A DNA stretch of 64,000 nucleotides from Tipula vernalis (GCA_958295665.1 OY282558.1:334525106-334589105); one strand, 5' to 3'; positions 40,458 to 52,126 are shown, counted from the first letter of the stretch. A program made the numbers and translations. The notes: generated from the sequence alone by a model not told the origin.

Positions 40458-41079
40458 AATAAAAAAAATAATTGGAAATTGATAAGAAGTTTTTTAGCTA
40501 AGGCTGTTAGTGAATGTGTTAAAAACTTGTTAAAAATTAAAATTTTAACAGTAAATTTAAAATATTTTTTTATTCACCACAATAAAAATTTAACGCGATA
40601 CTGACCGTATATACATTTTGACAGATGTTGTTAACACATTCGCGGTCACAGTTTTTTATTGAGGACTACTCAGAACGTCACACACTGTAATTCTGGTAAT
40701 TTTGAAGATAATTTTAATCTGATTGAAGTTTTTGTATTAAATGGTTTGTAGAGAATTTTCCAATAATTACTGTATTTTTGCAAATACCACTGCAGATGCA
40801 GTGATGACTCCCCATTTAATTTTATTTCATCTAGAGGACAATACTGCATTAGAAGTAAGACTGCAATTTCAGTGGTTGGACGAATAAAACTCTATGTAAC
40901 TCTTAAAGCACAATCACTGCATTAGCAGTATAATCAAAATTAAAAAAAAATAATTAATCAGTTTCATTCTTTTATTAAAAAACTTTAAATAATAAATAAC
41001 AAAAATAGCAATAGTTCAACAGAATAAAATAAAATTGTTCTAAATAAAAAAAAATAAGTCTTATGTGGTTTTTTAGGCT

Positions 41080-41450
41080 TCAAGAGTTGGATTATGAATG
41101 GGCGAGTTATGCCAAGATTCGCAACAATTCAGACACAAAGGTGGATTACCTGGACATTATTTACATTGAAACGCCGTTTGTTTCCGTTTTTTCGATAGAG
41201 GGCAACATCTGCAATCACGAAAGTATAATTTCCTTTTCCATCCATTGGGTAGCGGACTTTTTTCAAGAAAATGTTGGCTTGATGAGGATGTTGATGCTGT
41301 TGATGCCTTTGGAAATATTGGAATGTTTGCTGCCCTGTTTGGTGGTATTTTCAGATTACGTCCATTAGGTATGTCTTGGACATTCAAGAATGAGGAAATG
41401 AGAGACTCTCTAAATTTTAAAAATGTTATCTTAGAAAACTTTGTTTTATA
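41080..41450 (-). pseudogene. piggyBac transposase C-terminus with Cys-rich finger
   Basis: The minus-strand frame reads KTKFSKITFLKFRESLISSF, a proline/serine-rich linker, then LYFRDCRCCPLSKKRKQTAF, an in-frame stop, and CPGNPPLCLNCCESWHNSP. The C-x2-C ... C-x2-C ... C-x2-C-x3-H arrangement is the C-terminal zinc-binding domain of piggyBac transposases, which binds the element ends. Its N-terminal neighbour is 5.9 kb away at 47364-47484, separated by the Helitron. Confidence 0.75.
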
Positions 41451-41471
41451 AATCAAAGTTTTCTAAGATAA
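41426..41471. repeat. 18-bp inverted repeat at the Helitron/piggyBac junction
   Basis: TTATCTTAGAAAACTTTG (41426-41443), part of the piggyBac gene, is repeated in inverse (CAAAGTTTTCTAAGATAA, 41454-41471) after a 10-base loop, exactly between piggyBac coding sequence and the Helitron CTAG end. It is a perfect stem. Confidence 0.9.
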
Positions 41472-42005
41472 CTAGCTAGCTGAGCCCGATCCGCCTTGCT
41501 GGCCCTAAGTAAACCTTTTCTTTTGTATTGTCTCTCGATTTAAATAGATGTCACAGCATTTAGTTATTGAAAATTCATTTTTCGTATATCTGTACAATAA
41601 GTACATTGTATTAGAGTGTAAACATTATAACGGGAAATTGATTTGGCAATATTGTTAATGAGCTATTGGAATGCAAACTGCTGTTAAATGATGACAATGG
41701 AAAGTTAAATGTAAATGATTCGTATTATATGCCGCACAGTGATACCTGATGGAAGAATATTATTAAAAAATGTAATAAATATTTTATGTGAAATGAAATT
41801 CGTATAAATTTATTGTAACGTTCTTTATTTGAAAATTTGTTTGGTTTAAAATTTGGTAATTAAATTAGTAAAATGTTAATTGATAAAAATTATATTATAT
41901 AGCGAACCCCGATGTACTTCGTTGCAACCAACCAAAAAAAAGAAATGAAATATTCTAGATTTTTTTTTTATGAAATGAATGCATTGTATTTCAAAATTAT
42001 TAATG

Positions 42006-43127
42006 TCAATCCAAAACATTTGGATATACAATATTTTTCGTTTGGCCATTTGAAGCAACCACAAACAAACAATTTGGAGTTCTAAATGTTGAGCAGGCCA
42101 CGTATAGCTGTCCATGTGAAAAGCACGGCTCCTCCAAATTTAATCCGCATATTTGAAGCGTTTGTCCTTGCGCCTTATTGATGGACATGGCAAATGATAG
42201 ACGCACTGGGAATTGCAAACGCTTAAATTCAAATGGCATGTCTGTTGGAATCAGTGGAATACGTGGTATGAGCACAATTTCACCTTTCGCTGTTCCGGTC
42301 AATATTGTGGCTTCAATTAAATTCGGCATCAATTTTTTTACTGCCAATCTTGTGCCATTGCACAGTTTTGGTGCATTTAAATTCCGCAGTGAAATAATTG
42401 ATGAGCCAACCTTTAAATTCAAACAATGCGGTGGCTTATCAGGTGGTTCCAATGAATTCAAAAATTCAATTGGATAATTCACTGCATCATCTGCATTCAT
42501 TGCGCTATCAACAGATTTATATGATGTCACTGCACCTGGTAATTTTTCTTGAATCTGATAATTGATTGCATTGACGTGTACATTTTTTGGTGCCAGTATT
42601 GCGCGTTCTCTCAACCAATTGTGATTCCTGTAATTTTGAACAATATTTGGGAACACACTTTCAATCAACTCTTCTGTTAATTGGAGAATGGTACAAAAAT
42701 TGTTCGGCAATGTAATCAATCAATTTGTATTATCGACTCGAACTTTGCCATTTCCAATATCTAACAATTGCTTCGAGAACCGATCTGCAGATTGGTCGTT
42801 GTGCAATTGAACGCGCATATTTATGTTCACTGTCAATTTTTGCACATGTCGCCACAGAAGAGAAGACTTTAAGCATGCATTGATCTCATCCGCCGGTGTT
42901 GATCGTGGAACCACAGGCAATATTTGACGAAAATCGCCTGACAATAATATCAATGCACCACCAAAAATTTCTTGATTCTGACGTAGATCTTGCATTGTAC
43001 GGTGTAATGCTTCCAGCGATTTTTTATGCGTCATTGTACATTCATCCAAAAGAATAATTGCTGCTTGTTGCAAAACTTTTGCCATCGCAGAATTTCTTGA
43101 AATATTGCACGTGGGATGTTCAATCAC
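42006..43127 (-). pseudogene. Helitron RepHel: helicase C-terminal half (exon 2)
   Basis: Begins after an intron at 43127 (VIEHPTCNISRNSAM). Pif1-type superfamily-1B motifs in order: AAIILLDECTMTHK (Walker B region), LILLSGDFRQILPVV (motif III), LTVNINMRVQ, then across a stop LRERAILAPKNVHVNAINYQ, LSFAMSINKAQGQTL (motif V) and GQLYVACSTFRTP (motif VI). A single TGA at 42720-42722 sits in an otherwise continuous frame at a place where NRLITLPNNFC is expected, a likely CGA-to-TGA change. The frame ends at 42006. Apart from this stop the helicase C-terminus looks intact. Confidence 0.9.
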
Positions 43128-43206
43128 CTATTAATTTGAGAATAATTATATTTTACAATAATATCGATTAAATTTTAAAGCGATCAATCAATAAATATAA
43201 GCACAC
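43128..43206 (-). other. Probable 79-nt intron in the Helitron helicase
   Basis: On the minus strand coding sequence ends ...TTGAATGTGCAG, then GTGTGCTTATAT... to ...CAAATTAATAG, then GTGATTGAACATCC. The GT...AG interval of 79 bases contains stops in the coding frame, is more AT-rich than its flanks, and its removal joins GGRTAHSALKLPLNVQ to VIEHPTCNIS in phase 0, as in related helicases. Size and composition fit a short insect intron. No transcript evidence is available. Confidence 0.75.
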
Positions 43207-44220
43207 CTGCACATTCAACGGCAATTTTAATGCAGAGTGCGCTGTTCGTCCACCATCCAATAGAGTAGCAGCGATTCCCGACGAAGCAAGTGCCAATGCA
43301 ATTTTTCGTTGCGATCGAATGGCTGCAAAATCAGTGATATCACAAATGTTTTTCCCGTACCACCAGGCGCATCCAAAAAATATAATCCACCGACTTCATT
43401 TTGTACAGTTAGCATGATGGTATCATAGACATGTTTTTGATGGTCATTTAATTTGGGAACATTCAAATTCACAAATGTTTGCAATTCATTGGGATCATAC
43501 TGTTGTCCACGTTGCAATTCTCGATCAAATAAATCATGCATTGGACGATTGGGTGGTGACAAACCTAATTGCCCTAATGCTTTATTTGCAATCGTTAGGC
43601 AATCTTCAATCGCTATCAATGCCTCATTATACATTTCCAATGAAATCAGCAAATCAGCGTTTCTTGTGTGATGACGCATTCCAATCAAATAGTCTTCTGC
43701 CATAAAATCTTTGTATTTATTCCACAATTCAAGTGGATTTGATGGAAAACATGTTGATATGATTATGGCATATAACATAAGTATTTGATGTGGAGAAGAA
43801 GCAATCGATGCATCATTAAGCGTTAAATCCCAATGCGCATCATTTTCAAGTAAACCTAATTGCTCACATGCTCCACGATACGTCACACATGAATGACCAT
43901 TTACTCTTCGCAAATGTTGAAATGAACGTGGTCCAACAACATTTACTAACAACAACCGCAAATAATAACATTCTGCATTGTTTGGATGAATTGTGTATAA
44001 TCTTCCCATGGTATCTGCAAATATGGATGGCCATCAACAGGTGTCCCTTGTTTACTTCGTTGCCATTTCTATGCAGTCCAAGTGAAATAATGCGTTACAT
44101 CTGAATACAGCAACATTCTGGCAAATTCATCGCTTTCACACAATTGAAAGAATGCAGTTAATGTTGTTATGGTGGCTGTGCTGCTCTCTGCTGTACATTT
44201 GCATCGGTAAAATACACACG
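43207..44220 (-). pseudogene. Helitron RepHel: region between Rep and helicase, with Walker A (exon 1)
   Basis: The frame from 44009 contains CYYLRLLLVNVVGPRSFQHL, YRGACEQLGLLENDAHWDLT, a cysteine-poor linker, MHDLFDRELQRGQQYD, and the ATP-binding LYFLDAPGGTGKTFVIS (Walker A) near its end. A one-base loss near 43325 then shifts reading; the correct continuation ASSGIAATLLDGGRTAHSAL is seen in the next frame up to the intron. Between 44220 and 44010 the upstream linker (LTAFFQLCESDEFARMLLYS) includes a stop. Confidence 0.85.
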
Positions 44221-45369
44221 CTAGTAATTTTCAAGATGAACAGCCAAATGAACAACAGCAGGATATCGCTCATGAATTGGAAATGAATAAATTCTCCAAA
44301 GAGCTTCATTAGTGCTAATGTAGCGCCCCATTTGATATTGGGCGATTTCATCATTGCTATTGTCACCAGCTACTCCAAAAACAGCCATATCACTGCCTTT
44401 ATTCACATATTTGCAAATGTATTTAATCGACTTCACAGAATTACAGTACTCAACATTTATGTGAGCCTGAAATACTTTTGACAATAGTGGAGAATAAGGC
44501 ACAATCCAATGATTATCAACTTCAATGTCTTGATTGCGTATTTTAATTGTTGTTGTATGGCCATTATCCTCCGGTGACCGACGTCGGTACAACGGGTATC
44601 CGTCGTCACCTGTAATTGTATCCGAAGTTAATGCTCTTGGACACCGTTTTGTACATTTTCCATCGATCATGCATGGTGAATTCATATTTATTTGACCGCA
44701 AGGGCCATGGATCATATTTTTCGTGACAACTTCAAATAATTCTGGATCGCTAATTTCATCTGGAATTTCAGCTGATATAATGTTATCAATTTGATCGGGT
44801 GTTATTTTACGAACCAGCCATATCAAGATGTGCGCGTGCGGCAGCCCTCTCTTTTGCCATTCAATCGAATACATCCAGCAACGCACCTCTCCAAAAATTC
44901 GCAATTTGATAATCAAATCCACCAGTGCTTTTACTTTCTGTCGAAATACACGTGCTGTTATATCGTGTCGATCTGTTGGATTATGACCATCAAATAAATT
45001 GTTTTTTATGTCAGCCCACTGTGGATTGCGTGTGTGTGTTATGAATAGGTCGGGACGACCATATTTGCGAACGTAACATTGCATCTTGCGTATATTCGTG
45101 CATGTGGCGCGGACAGCCAACATATGTTGATATGGTAATATTGTTAAACGTCCGATATCATTAACACTACCATCATTCACTATTGCATCTCGCAAGTGTA
45201 TGTATTCTTTCGATCGCAATTTGGCTTGATTGAATCGAAGGTAATTAAGGCGTTCTGCTTCAATTTTCGCATACATGTCAACAGCGTATTGGTGGAAAAG
45301 TTTGCCACATCGCATAATAAAGTTGTCTTCTTGTGGGCGAATCTCGAATCTATACGAATAATAATTCAT
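44221..45369 (-). pseudogene. Helitron RepHel: Rep nuclease domain
   Basis: 382 codons open. This is the HUH-type rolling-circle nuclease: PDLFITHTRNPQWADIKNNL (residues 107-126), WQKRGLPHAHILIWL with the metal-binding H-x-H at 178-180, a zinc-like HGPCGQ...C...C cluster at 221-243, and SIKYICKYVNKG with the two catalytic tyrosines Y317 and Y321. All catalytic residues of a two-tyrosine Rep are present. Upstream (45370-45427) a short segment of the Helitron N domain seems deleted, which breaks the link with the N-terminal part. Confidence 0.9.
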
Positions 45370-45426
45370 CCCACTAACTTTTTTTTCTACCTCACGACCT
45401 ATGAATACATTATCAGAAAACTAAAA

Positions 45427-46522
45427 TCATGTCTTCTTGTTTTGAAATAAATAATTTGAATCATAGCTACGGTGAAGCTCTGAAACACGCCGTAATTCTT
45501 CATTTCTTCGATGTAGCACAATATCGCGAGATTGAAACTGGTCTCCAACAATTACAATGGCCACTTCATCAATTGTTGGTGCTTTAAATCGTCTCGCATG
45601 CTCTCCAAAGGGCGTTTTGTCAGCCCTGATAACGATTCTGTGATCATCAGATGGCATACGATCGAGAGCGGTTTTAAACAATCGAATTAATTCATTGTGC
45701 TGATGTAAGAATGTTTCAAGTTCAGAAATAATGTGTCGCCTTGCACGCGCAGCAATTGTACAACGCCGATCCAATTCACGATTTGCATCTCCGATAAAAT
45801 AGATTTGCAAAAATTGATGATCAGCATCAGGATATGGCAATAAGGAACCAGTTCGATGATAAATCTGACCTTGAATCTGTAATATTTGTGAAATGTAATT
45901 GGATGATGGGTCAGAATTCTTGAACACATCAAAAAAATTACTGCTCAGATCGCATTTTTCATATGATATTCCGCATGAAGTAATCACCTTAAACGTCGGC
46001 ATGAAATTGTCTCGTACAATTTTGGTCGCATCAAAAGAAGTCATTTGAAATGCCGCATTGTATTCTTGAATGTGAGACAAAAAATGCTTAGACGTTTGCG
46101 ACGTTCCAAAAATGAATGAATGAAGTGGATCGGGGGGAGATTCAAATGCTGGCAGTCTCACTTTGCTATTAGCACAACACATGCCAGGCGTTTCACCTTG
46201 AAATTTGGCTGCATCACAATGTAGACATCTCACTGTCATTCCACCAATATTGGCATGTTCACTATAATCATTTTCGCTATTGTAAGCGAAAGCAGAATAT
46301 TCCATCTCTTGCACAGCACGAAGTGAAAGTCGTGTCGTTTGTCTCGATGCTGGATTTAATGGATTTGGATCTGCCGATCTATGACGAAGTGTGTTTCGTA
46401 ATTGATGTACTTGATTTATTTTGTTGTGAGTGTTCCTCTACACTTTGCGCTCTCCTTTGATTAAATCTATAGGTAGAATTACGCGTACGTCAACCTATAG
46501 TTGATCGTCTTGTTGGTGGCAT
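45427..46522 (-). pseudogene. Helitron RepHel: N-terminal region
   Basis: The likely start is the methionine at 46522 (MPPTRRSTIG), followed by a stop and, in the next frames, QLRNTLRH-type and LRAVQEMEYSAFAYNS segments. The main frame (46314-45427) carries VRCLHCDAAKFQGETPGMCC (a Cys-rich motif typical of animal Helitron N-termini), SNYISQILQIQGQIYHRTGS and RRHIISELETFLHQHNELIR. It ends in SELHRSYDSNYLFQNKKT where a deletion disconnects it from the Rep domain. Confidence 0.85.
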
Positions 46523-47363
46523 TTTTTTCTAAATCAATGAAATTAATTCAATATGAATTAAGGATTGTTTATTTAAGAATAATTCAAAAAAGTATTGTAA
46601 ACTTTCCCAAAAAATCATTAAAGTAAAACAAATTTGTTTTGTTTATTTGGAAAATATTTTGCACTGAACACACTTAAAATCACTTTTTATTTTGTTAATA
46701 CCTACCAATATTTATAAAACTAAAAAAAAATCACTTGTAATAAAATTCCAATTGGAAAGCAGCAAATGTATGACCGGCTGTATCAGAATCCAAGAGTGAA
46801 AGAAAGTGATTGGTAAACATGTGCATTTTGACAGGTTCATTTGTTTGTCATTTGTATGCTGTCAATCAAATGAATGTGTGTATTTATGAGTTTGTGTATT
46901 AGTTTGGATCGATTTTTTTCGTTTCTATGACGACGTGCGTTTCGTAATTGTTGTACTTGATTAGGTCGGACCGAAATTTAAACTTTTTTTTTTCAAATGT
47001 TGAATTAAAATTTTTTCAACAGGGGGGCTGGGACCATACGCAATCGATCACAAAGTGTGTGCATGGTGGGGTGTGGGGAGGAAAGTGACCTTATTTTTTC
47101 GCTCAGACGCACCGTTTTCGAGATATTTGCAATTTTTAGATTTTACGTGTATTTGTTGTTGTTTTACAAAGAGCGAGTTCATTTCAGGAAAAAAATCATA
47201 ACTCGAGAATGGCTGGACCGATTTTGGATTTCAAAATCAACTAACCATCATCACTCCTCCCTGCACCTTCCCTAAAAATGTTATGGCAATCGGTTGAGCC
47301 GTTCTCTAGTTATGGAGTGACAATCAAAATGTACACTTCTTTTTATATACATATATGTATAGA

Positions 47364-48240
47364 AGTAAGAATTAAACACAGCGATATCTATAATATGAAA
47401 GATACCTTTTTGATACCACTGAACAGTTTTTCGAGGACATGAATTGTTTGATACCAATTGATCTAGTCTATCAACACCGGACATATTTTGGTTGTATACT
47501 GTAACTGTCTGTGGCTAAAGCCATTGCTGAGTGATACGCTGTATTTATACAGAGGACATCCCACTTGTCTTTCCATTTGGAGACACAGATATTTCCTTTC
47601 CGTAACCAGACATGCTCATTTTTTTAAGTTTTTTTTGCAATAAGTTCCTTTGGGTTTTACTTTCGGGTTGATTCGTAGAGTGCCACAAGTATGGGTTTTA
47701 TGAGATAGTAATAAGTTACATAAATACACACTATTATAGTAATTGTCCATAAAAACTGTGTGCCCTTTTCCCAGTTATGGCTCCATTAATCTTAATGCCA
47801 AAAGAATTAATTTTTGAGCATGTTGGATCTGTATTTTGTTTTCCGCCATATATTTCCAGATTAAAAACATATCCATTTGGATCACACAGTTCAAAAAATT
47901 TTATACCGTACCTAGATTTTTTATTTTTGATGTACAACAAAGGTTCATCCAGTGACAAGTGCTTGCTTGGCCTGTTAGATGCTTGGCATCGATCCGTAAA
48001 TAACTTTACAAATGAACTTATTTGGCTTAGATGTTTTCACCTATATGAGAAAACTGGATGATAATACAATGATGATAACGGATGCTTGGAAAATCAATTT
48101 TGCATTTTCGGTGGTTTAATTTGACCTTGTAAAAGGCAAAGACTGATGAATTTCAGCATTTCGGTTAAATTGATTGGTTTGAATTTCGCAGCGCGTGAAT
48201 ATCTCGTTGAGCGTTAATCACTGCATAGTCTATCTCCGTA
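47364..48240 (-). pseudogene. piggyBac transposase catalytic domain, frameshifted
   Basis: Minus-strand fragments give the DDE core in order: LTEMLKFISLCLLQGQIKPP, LFTDRCQASNRPSKHLSLDE (first catalytic Asp in LSLDEPLL), YGIKFFELCDPNGYVFNLEI, GKGHTVFMDNYYNSVYLCNL (second Asp in MDNYYNS), a KWKDKWDV-like segment near 47560 (third Asp), and MSGVDRLDQLVSNNSC with FHIIDIAVFNSYF (47484-47364). At least four frameshifts. The Helitron begins right after NSYF. The remaining C-terminus is at 41080-41450. Confidence 0.85.
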
Positions 48241-48639
48241 AGTATTTGTTGAGTCAACTAAAATCTTGAGCAGTTCATCGCCAAAAAAACCATCAAACAC
48301 TTCCCTTGGCGAATTTTCGGTAATTTGGCAGCCTTCAGAACAATCATCAACATTAAAATTTGGTATATCGGTAATAGTTGATATCCATAACTCTTCAACT
48401 TCATCGACACTAACTTCAATATGATCTCCTCCACTTTGACCTTCATATTCGCTATTTTCCAAGTTCTCACTGTCTTCACTATCATCATCACTTTGACCAC
48501 TATTAATATACTCTGGGTCCACTAAACTATCATCACAATCAGACAAGAGTTCATCTTTTTCAGAACCGCTGTCCATTTCTTCAAAGAGCACCAGCAGCCT
48601 TTTAAGTTTTCCTTCGTAACTATCCATGCTACCATACAA
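48214..48639 (-). pseudogene. piggyBac transposase acidic N-terminus
   Basis: 141 codons, strongly acidic and serine-rich (EEMDSGSEKDELLSDCDDSL, SDDDSEDSENLENSEYEGQS), ending in a stop shortly before the catalytic domain. Such an acidic, disordered N-terminus is common in piggyBac transposases. The start at 48639 or at the internal MDSYEG is plausible; a 5' untranslated part would continue into 48640-48748 and, beyond the two insertions, 49534-49580 and 54722-54999. Confidence 0.7.
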
Positions 48640-48748
48640 CTTTATTCCTATAATTTTAATTGTAAATAAAGTATTGTTATGTAATTTTAAAACAAATCTC
48701 TATATCCACTATAATGCCAACCACACATACATTAATTAAATCACATAA

Positions 48749-49533
48749 GGACTTATCGAAAAAAAAGTATCCACAAAAAAATTTAGTTTCCTTTGGCTTG
48801 CACTAATTCTATGGTAACAGAAAAGTGCCGTTAGATAGAATAATTCTTTGTAGATCAATATTGCGTTTGATTTTAATAATTTATTATTCAGTTGTAATTA
48901 AGGTCGAAAACAAGGTCCCAGCAATCTTAAATTAGACTCCAAAATTGTGAGTGAAATTCGCGAAAACAAATCAATGTCTGTCAGAGGTTTATGTAGGAGA
49001 CTCGGCACTAGTGTTGGAATGATCCAGCAGATAAAAATAAGGCATGACTTGAAGACATATAAAAAATAAAATGTTCGGAAACGAAGCGAAAAACAAAAAA
49101 AAGTATGCCAATACCGTTCACGAAAACTGTATGACGACCGCCTTGGCATATGGACGATGAAACATATGTTAAAGTGGAAAAAAGTAAAATCCTCCAAATT
49201 CGTCAAAACTTAGACCAATTGAAAGATATTGGGCAATTGCGAAGCGTTATTTGAAAAATAAGGCAAAGTAGCCGAAAATTCAGAAAAAAGTTCAGAAAAA
49301 GTTGGTCCAAAACAACCAGAAAAATTAGTAAAACTACTGTGCAGAACCTAATTAAACGCATCAAAGGAAAAATTCGCAGTGTATGTAGAAAATAATTTCT
49401 CAAATATTTTAAACAAGAAATCTTCTAATTGGAGGTCTACTGTATGATAATACATCATTTTATAAAACTTAAAATTGTTTTTTTGTGATTAAAATTGCTT
49501 TTTTTGCGGCTACTTACTTTTCGATACAGTCCT
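48749..49533 (+). mobile_element. Tc1/mariner element, internally deleted, in the piggyBac 5' region
   Basis: Inverted ends of about 40 bases (outer AGGACTTATCG / reverse complement AGGACTGTATCG, then GTA-CC-CAAAAAAA) with TA on both sides (48747-48748, 49534-49535). A plus-strand transposase relic lies inside. Confidence 0.8.
48899..49395 (+). pseudogene. Tc1/mariner-type transposase relic
   Basis: LDSKIVSEIRENKSMSVRGL and CRRLGTSVGMIQQIKIRHDL are a helix-turn-helix; KTYKK and a basic stretch follow. MDDETYVKVEKSK holds the first catalytic aspartate. The second Asp region is deleted, and reading resumes with RPIERYWAIAKRYLKNKAK, the block around the third acidic residue, and VQNLIKRIKGKIRS at the C-terminus. 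Stops and frame changes are present. Confidence 0.75.
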
Positions 49534-49580
49534 TAATAACCACTTTCAATAAAAACGTCTTTCTCGTACGACACTTTTTC

Positions 49581-49820
49581 TGATTTGTAGTATTACCCGT
49601 TAATTCAAAAAAAAATATTTAAAAAAATGCTTATTATATTTTACTTCTTTTCCATTCAGCGTTATATTTCGAATGGCGTTTTATTTCAGTACTCAAACTT
49701 TATTATAAAAATGACAATTCAAAACGTGTTACCACATGTAACTATATTATACTCAAACATAGATGGCGGTCTAAGCGACAAAAATTAATTATTTAAATAA
49801 AATCAACTGTTTCTACTTCA
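49581..49820 (-). repeat. Gypsy 3' LTR
   Basis: 240 bases, TGATTTG...TACTTCA on the plus strand, nearly the same as 54485-54721. It contains AATAAA-type and TATTTAAATAAA motifs. The pol stop lies at its inner edge. Confidence 0.9.
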
Positions 49821-50656
49821 TTCGGCCATACCTGACAATGCGATCGCCCCGGTCGCCAAAGCAAGCGGCTTCATATTAAACGGTGCACACACACTATGAT
49901 AAGGAATGTTGGTCAATTTTTGCCCCGGTATGTCTTCAATAACATATCTCTCGTTCGGCAAAACATGCGTTATTACATACGGCCCTTTAAACTTAGGAGC
50001 AAGCTTCTGGTTTATACCAGTCTCAGTTATCCTATTTTTCACAAGGACAAAATCACCCGTTGTATAAATATTTGCAGGTTTTCGACGACTATCAAAATAA
50101 TCTTTATTGTATTCCTGTAACTTTCGCGTAATCTTAACAATCTCACTACGTAACTTATCTAAATCTCGTGGTTCTTCATTCGACATTTCGATAAATCGTA
50201 ACATATTATCGTTTTCTTAGTCTGATTTACACCAAACAGTGCCATGGACGGTGTTGTCTGAATCGATCGATTCAGTGAATTATTGAAAGCAAACTCACAG
50301 TCACTAGCTATTTTGTCCCAGTCCCTATTCGAATCAACATCTAACATTTTTGCTAACATTGGAACGACGGTCCTATTTTGCCTCTCAACTTGTCCATTAG
50401 ATTGAGCGGAATCCGTTGCGGTTAATACAAGGTTAATATCACGAGAACTTATAAACGTTTTGAATTCGTTGGATCGGAAACAGGATCCTCGATCGGCTAC
50501 TAGTCTAATCGGAGTACTAAAGCTTAGAAAGTGATTTTTGAAGTGTCTAATAACCTCTCGTGAATTTTCGTCCTCGTATAGGGTAAAATTTCGTATACTT
50601 TGTAAAGCCATCCACCACCACCAGAATGTACTTATAATGACCTTTTGTTTCGGCAA
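49818..50656 (-). pseudogene. Gypsy integrase catalytic domain and C-terminus
   Basis: Two overlapping frames (50656-50159 and 50204-49818). The first gives RLVADRGSCFRSNEFKTFIS (second catalytic Asp) and TATDSAQSNGQVERQNRTVV (catalytic Glu), then CEFAFNNSLNRSIQTTPSMA. The second gives the GPY/F-type tail: FVLVKNRITETG, KLAPKFKGPYVITHVLPNER, and ends NMKPLALATG. The frame closes at the LTR boundary. One frameshift separates the two. Confidence 0.9.
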
Positions 50657-51026
50657 AAGGGCCTAAATGGTCTATGTGATATGTATGGAAAGGTTTTTCA
50701 AACTTATCGTAGAGATGTAAAAATCCCTCTTTCTTCCCATCTTTTGGTTGAAAATATAAACATTTCAAACAAGGCCTTATAAAAGTTTCAACCTTTTCCT
50801 TCATTTTCGGGAGCCAATATGACATACGTAAGAAATTAATAGTTCGATTTGTTCCAAAATGATCATATTCGTGGCTCTGACGAATAACACTATTTTCCAA
50901 TATTTGTGGAACATACAACAACAATTTATCATTTTCTTTACGGTACAAAAGATTATCTCGTATGGTATAAAAATCATCATCCTTACTATCGTTTAAAGAT
51001 TCTTTTATGAACGGCCGAATGGCCAT
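50547..51026 (-). pseudogene. Gypsy integrase N-terminus and first catalytic Asp
   Basis: HEYDHFGTNRTINFLRMSYW and RPCLKCLYFQPKDG form the HHCC zinc finger; TYHIDHLGPFAETKGHYKYI holds the first catalytic aspartate, with VVVDGFTKYTKFYPIRG after it. A shift near 50590 moves reading to the next frame. It is separated from the RT/RNase H frame by stops between 51027 and 51140. Confidence 0.9.
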
Positions 51027-51140
51027 TTGAAATGAAGCTCAAACTTCTAGGAATGTACACTCCGCTGCTACATGGATACCCGGTGCACGACTGAGAGCAT
51101 CAACATGTCTCATTCTCGTTCCATCTCGTTGCACAATACT

Positions 51141-51875
51141 CTAGTTATAATTTTCTAACAATATCGACCATCTCATAACTTGACAATTCGAATCTTTCTT
51201 CTCCAAAGTTTGTTTAAAAGATAGACAATCAGTGACTATTTTGAATGGTAATCCATGTAAGTACACATGGAATCTTTTAACAGCATAGACAACTGCCAAT
51301 GCTTCAAGTTCGAATGAGTGCTTACGACTTTCAGGTTCGATTTTCCTCTTACTAAAGAACGCAACAAGTTGTAATTTTCCATCGGGTTGCCTTTGCAACA
51401 GAATTGCACCAAAGCATATTCTACTAGCGTCCGTGTGAAGTTCTGTTTCGTAATTTTGATTATAGATTTTCAACAACGGAGCAGATGATAGCTTGGTTTG
51501 CAATGTTCGAAATGCTTCTATTTCCGGCTCTTGAAATTTGAAAATTAAATCCTTTTTATACAAGTCATATAGCGGTTTAGCAATAACGGAAAAATTACAA
51601 ATGAACCTCCGAAAGAAACTAGCAAGTCGCACAAAACGGTGAGCCTCATGGATATTCTTCGGAACAGGATATTCGGTCATTGCTTCCATATGTCGTCTTG
51701 ATGGCCGTACACCTTCTTTGGAAATATCGTAACCAAGAAATTCCAAAGTTGGTTTAAAAAATAAACACTTAGACGGTTGGATTTCCAAACAATTATCATG
51801 CATCAACTGGAATACTTCGCTCAATGCTTCTAGATGTTCTTCCACCGTACGTGTCGCAATTAAGATATCGTCCAC
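51141..51875 (-). pseudogene. Gypsy reverse transcriptase thumb and RNase H
   Basis: 244 codons. The beginning, MDDILIATRTVEEHLEALSE, is the catalytic YVDD box; upstream bases show VIVYVDDILIA in this frame. LEIQPSKCLFFKPTLEFLGY and IHEAHRFVRLASFFRRFICN follow, and RNase H starts at ETELHTDASRICFGAILLQR with LVAFFSKRKIEPESRKHSFE. Residues of both active sites are present. Confidence 0.9.
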
Positions 51876-51883
51876 ATAAACAA

Positions 51884-52126
51884 TTACATCTCCTTTCTGA
51901 ATATGTCGGTTAAAAACCTGAATGGTACCTTTAATGGTACCTTTAAATACTCATATTGTCCGTCAGGTGTTACAAATGCGATGTATTTGATGGAATTCAG
52001 CTCAATTGGTATATGGTGAAAACCATTTTTTAAGTCAATTAAACTAAAACAACTTTTACCCTGTAATCTATCCAAACAATCGTCAATCCGTGGGAGAGGA
52101 AATCGGTCCTTTACTGTAATTTTATT
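51884..52126 (-). pseudogene. Gypsy reverse transcriptase palm, with 12-bp duplication
   Basis: DRLQGKSCFSLIDLKNGFHH is the first palm motif with its catalytic aspartate and FVTPDGQYEYLKVPLKVPFR the next. The bases AATGGTACCTTT are tandemly duplicated at 51921-51944, adding four residues (KVPL) to the 'PFGL' region. A frameshift follows, so the YVDD box lies in another frame. Confidence 0.85.

Larger units (their letters stand above)
41472..47363 (-). mobile_element. Helitron (rolling-circle transposon) in the piggyBac gene
   Basis: About 5.9 kb encoding one RepHel protein on the minus strand. The 5' end is at about 47363 (TCTATACATATATG... followed by the ACTAGAGAACGGCTCAACCG block common at insect Helitron 5' ends). 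The 3' end at 41472 reads ...AGCTAGCTAG followed by T, matching the CTRR-T rule. 46523-47300 is the 5' non-coding region; 41472-42005 the 3' non-coding region. The Helitron splits piggyBac coding sequence between the YF and KTKFSK motifs. Exact ends are approximate by a few bases. Confidence 0.85.
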
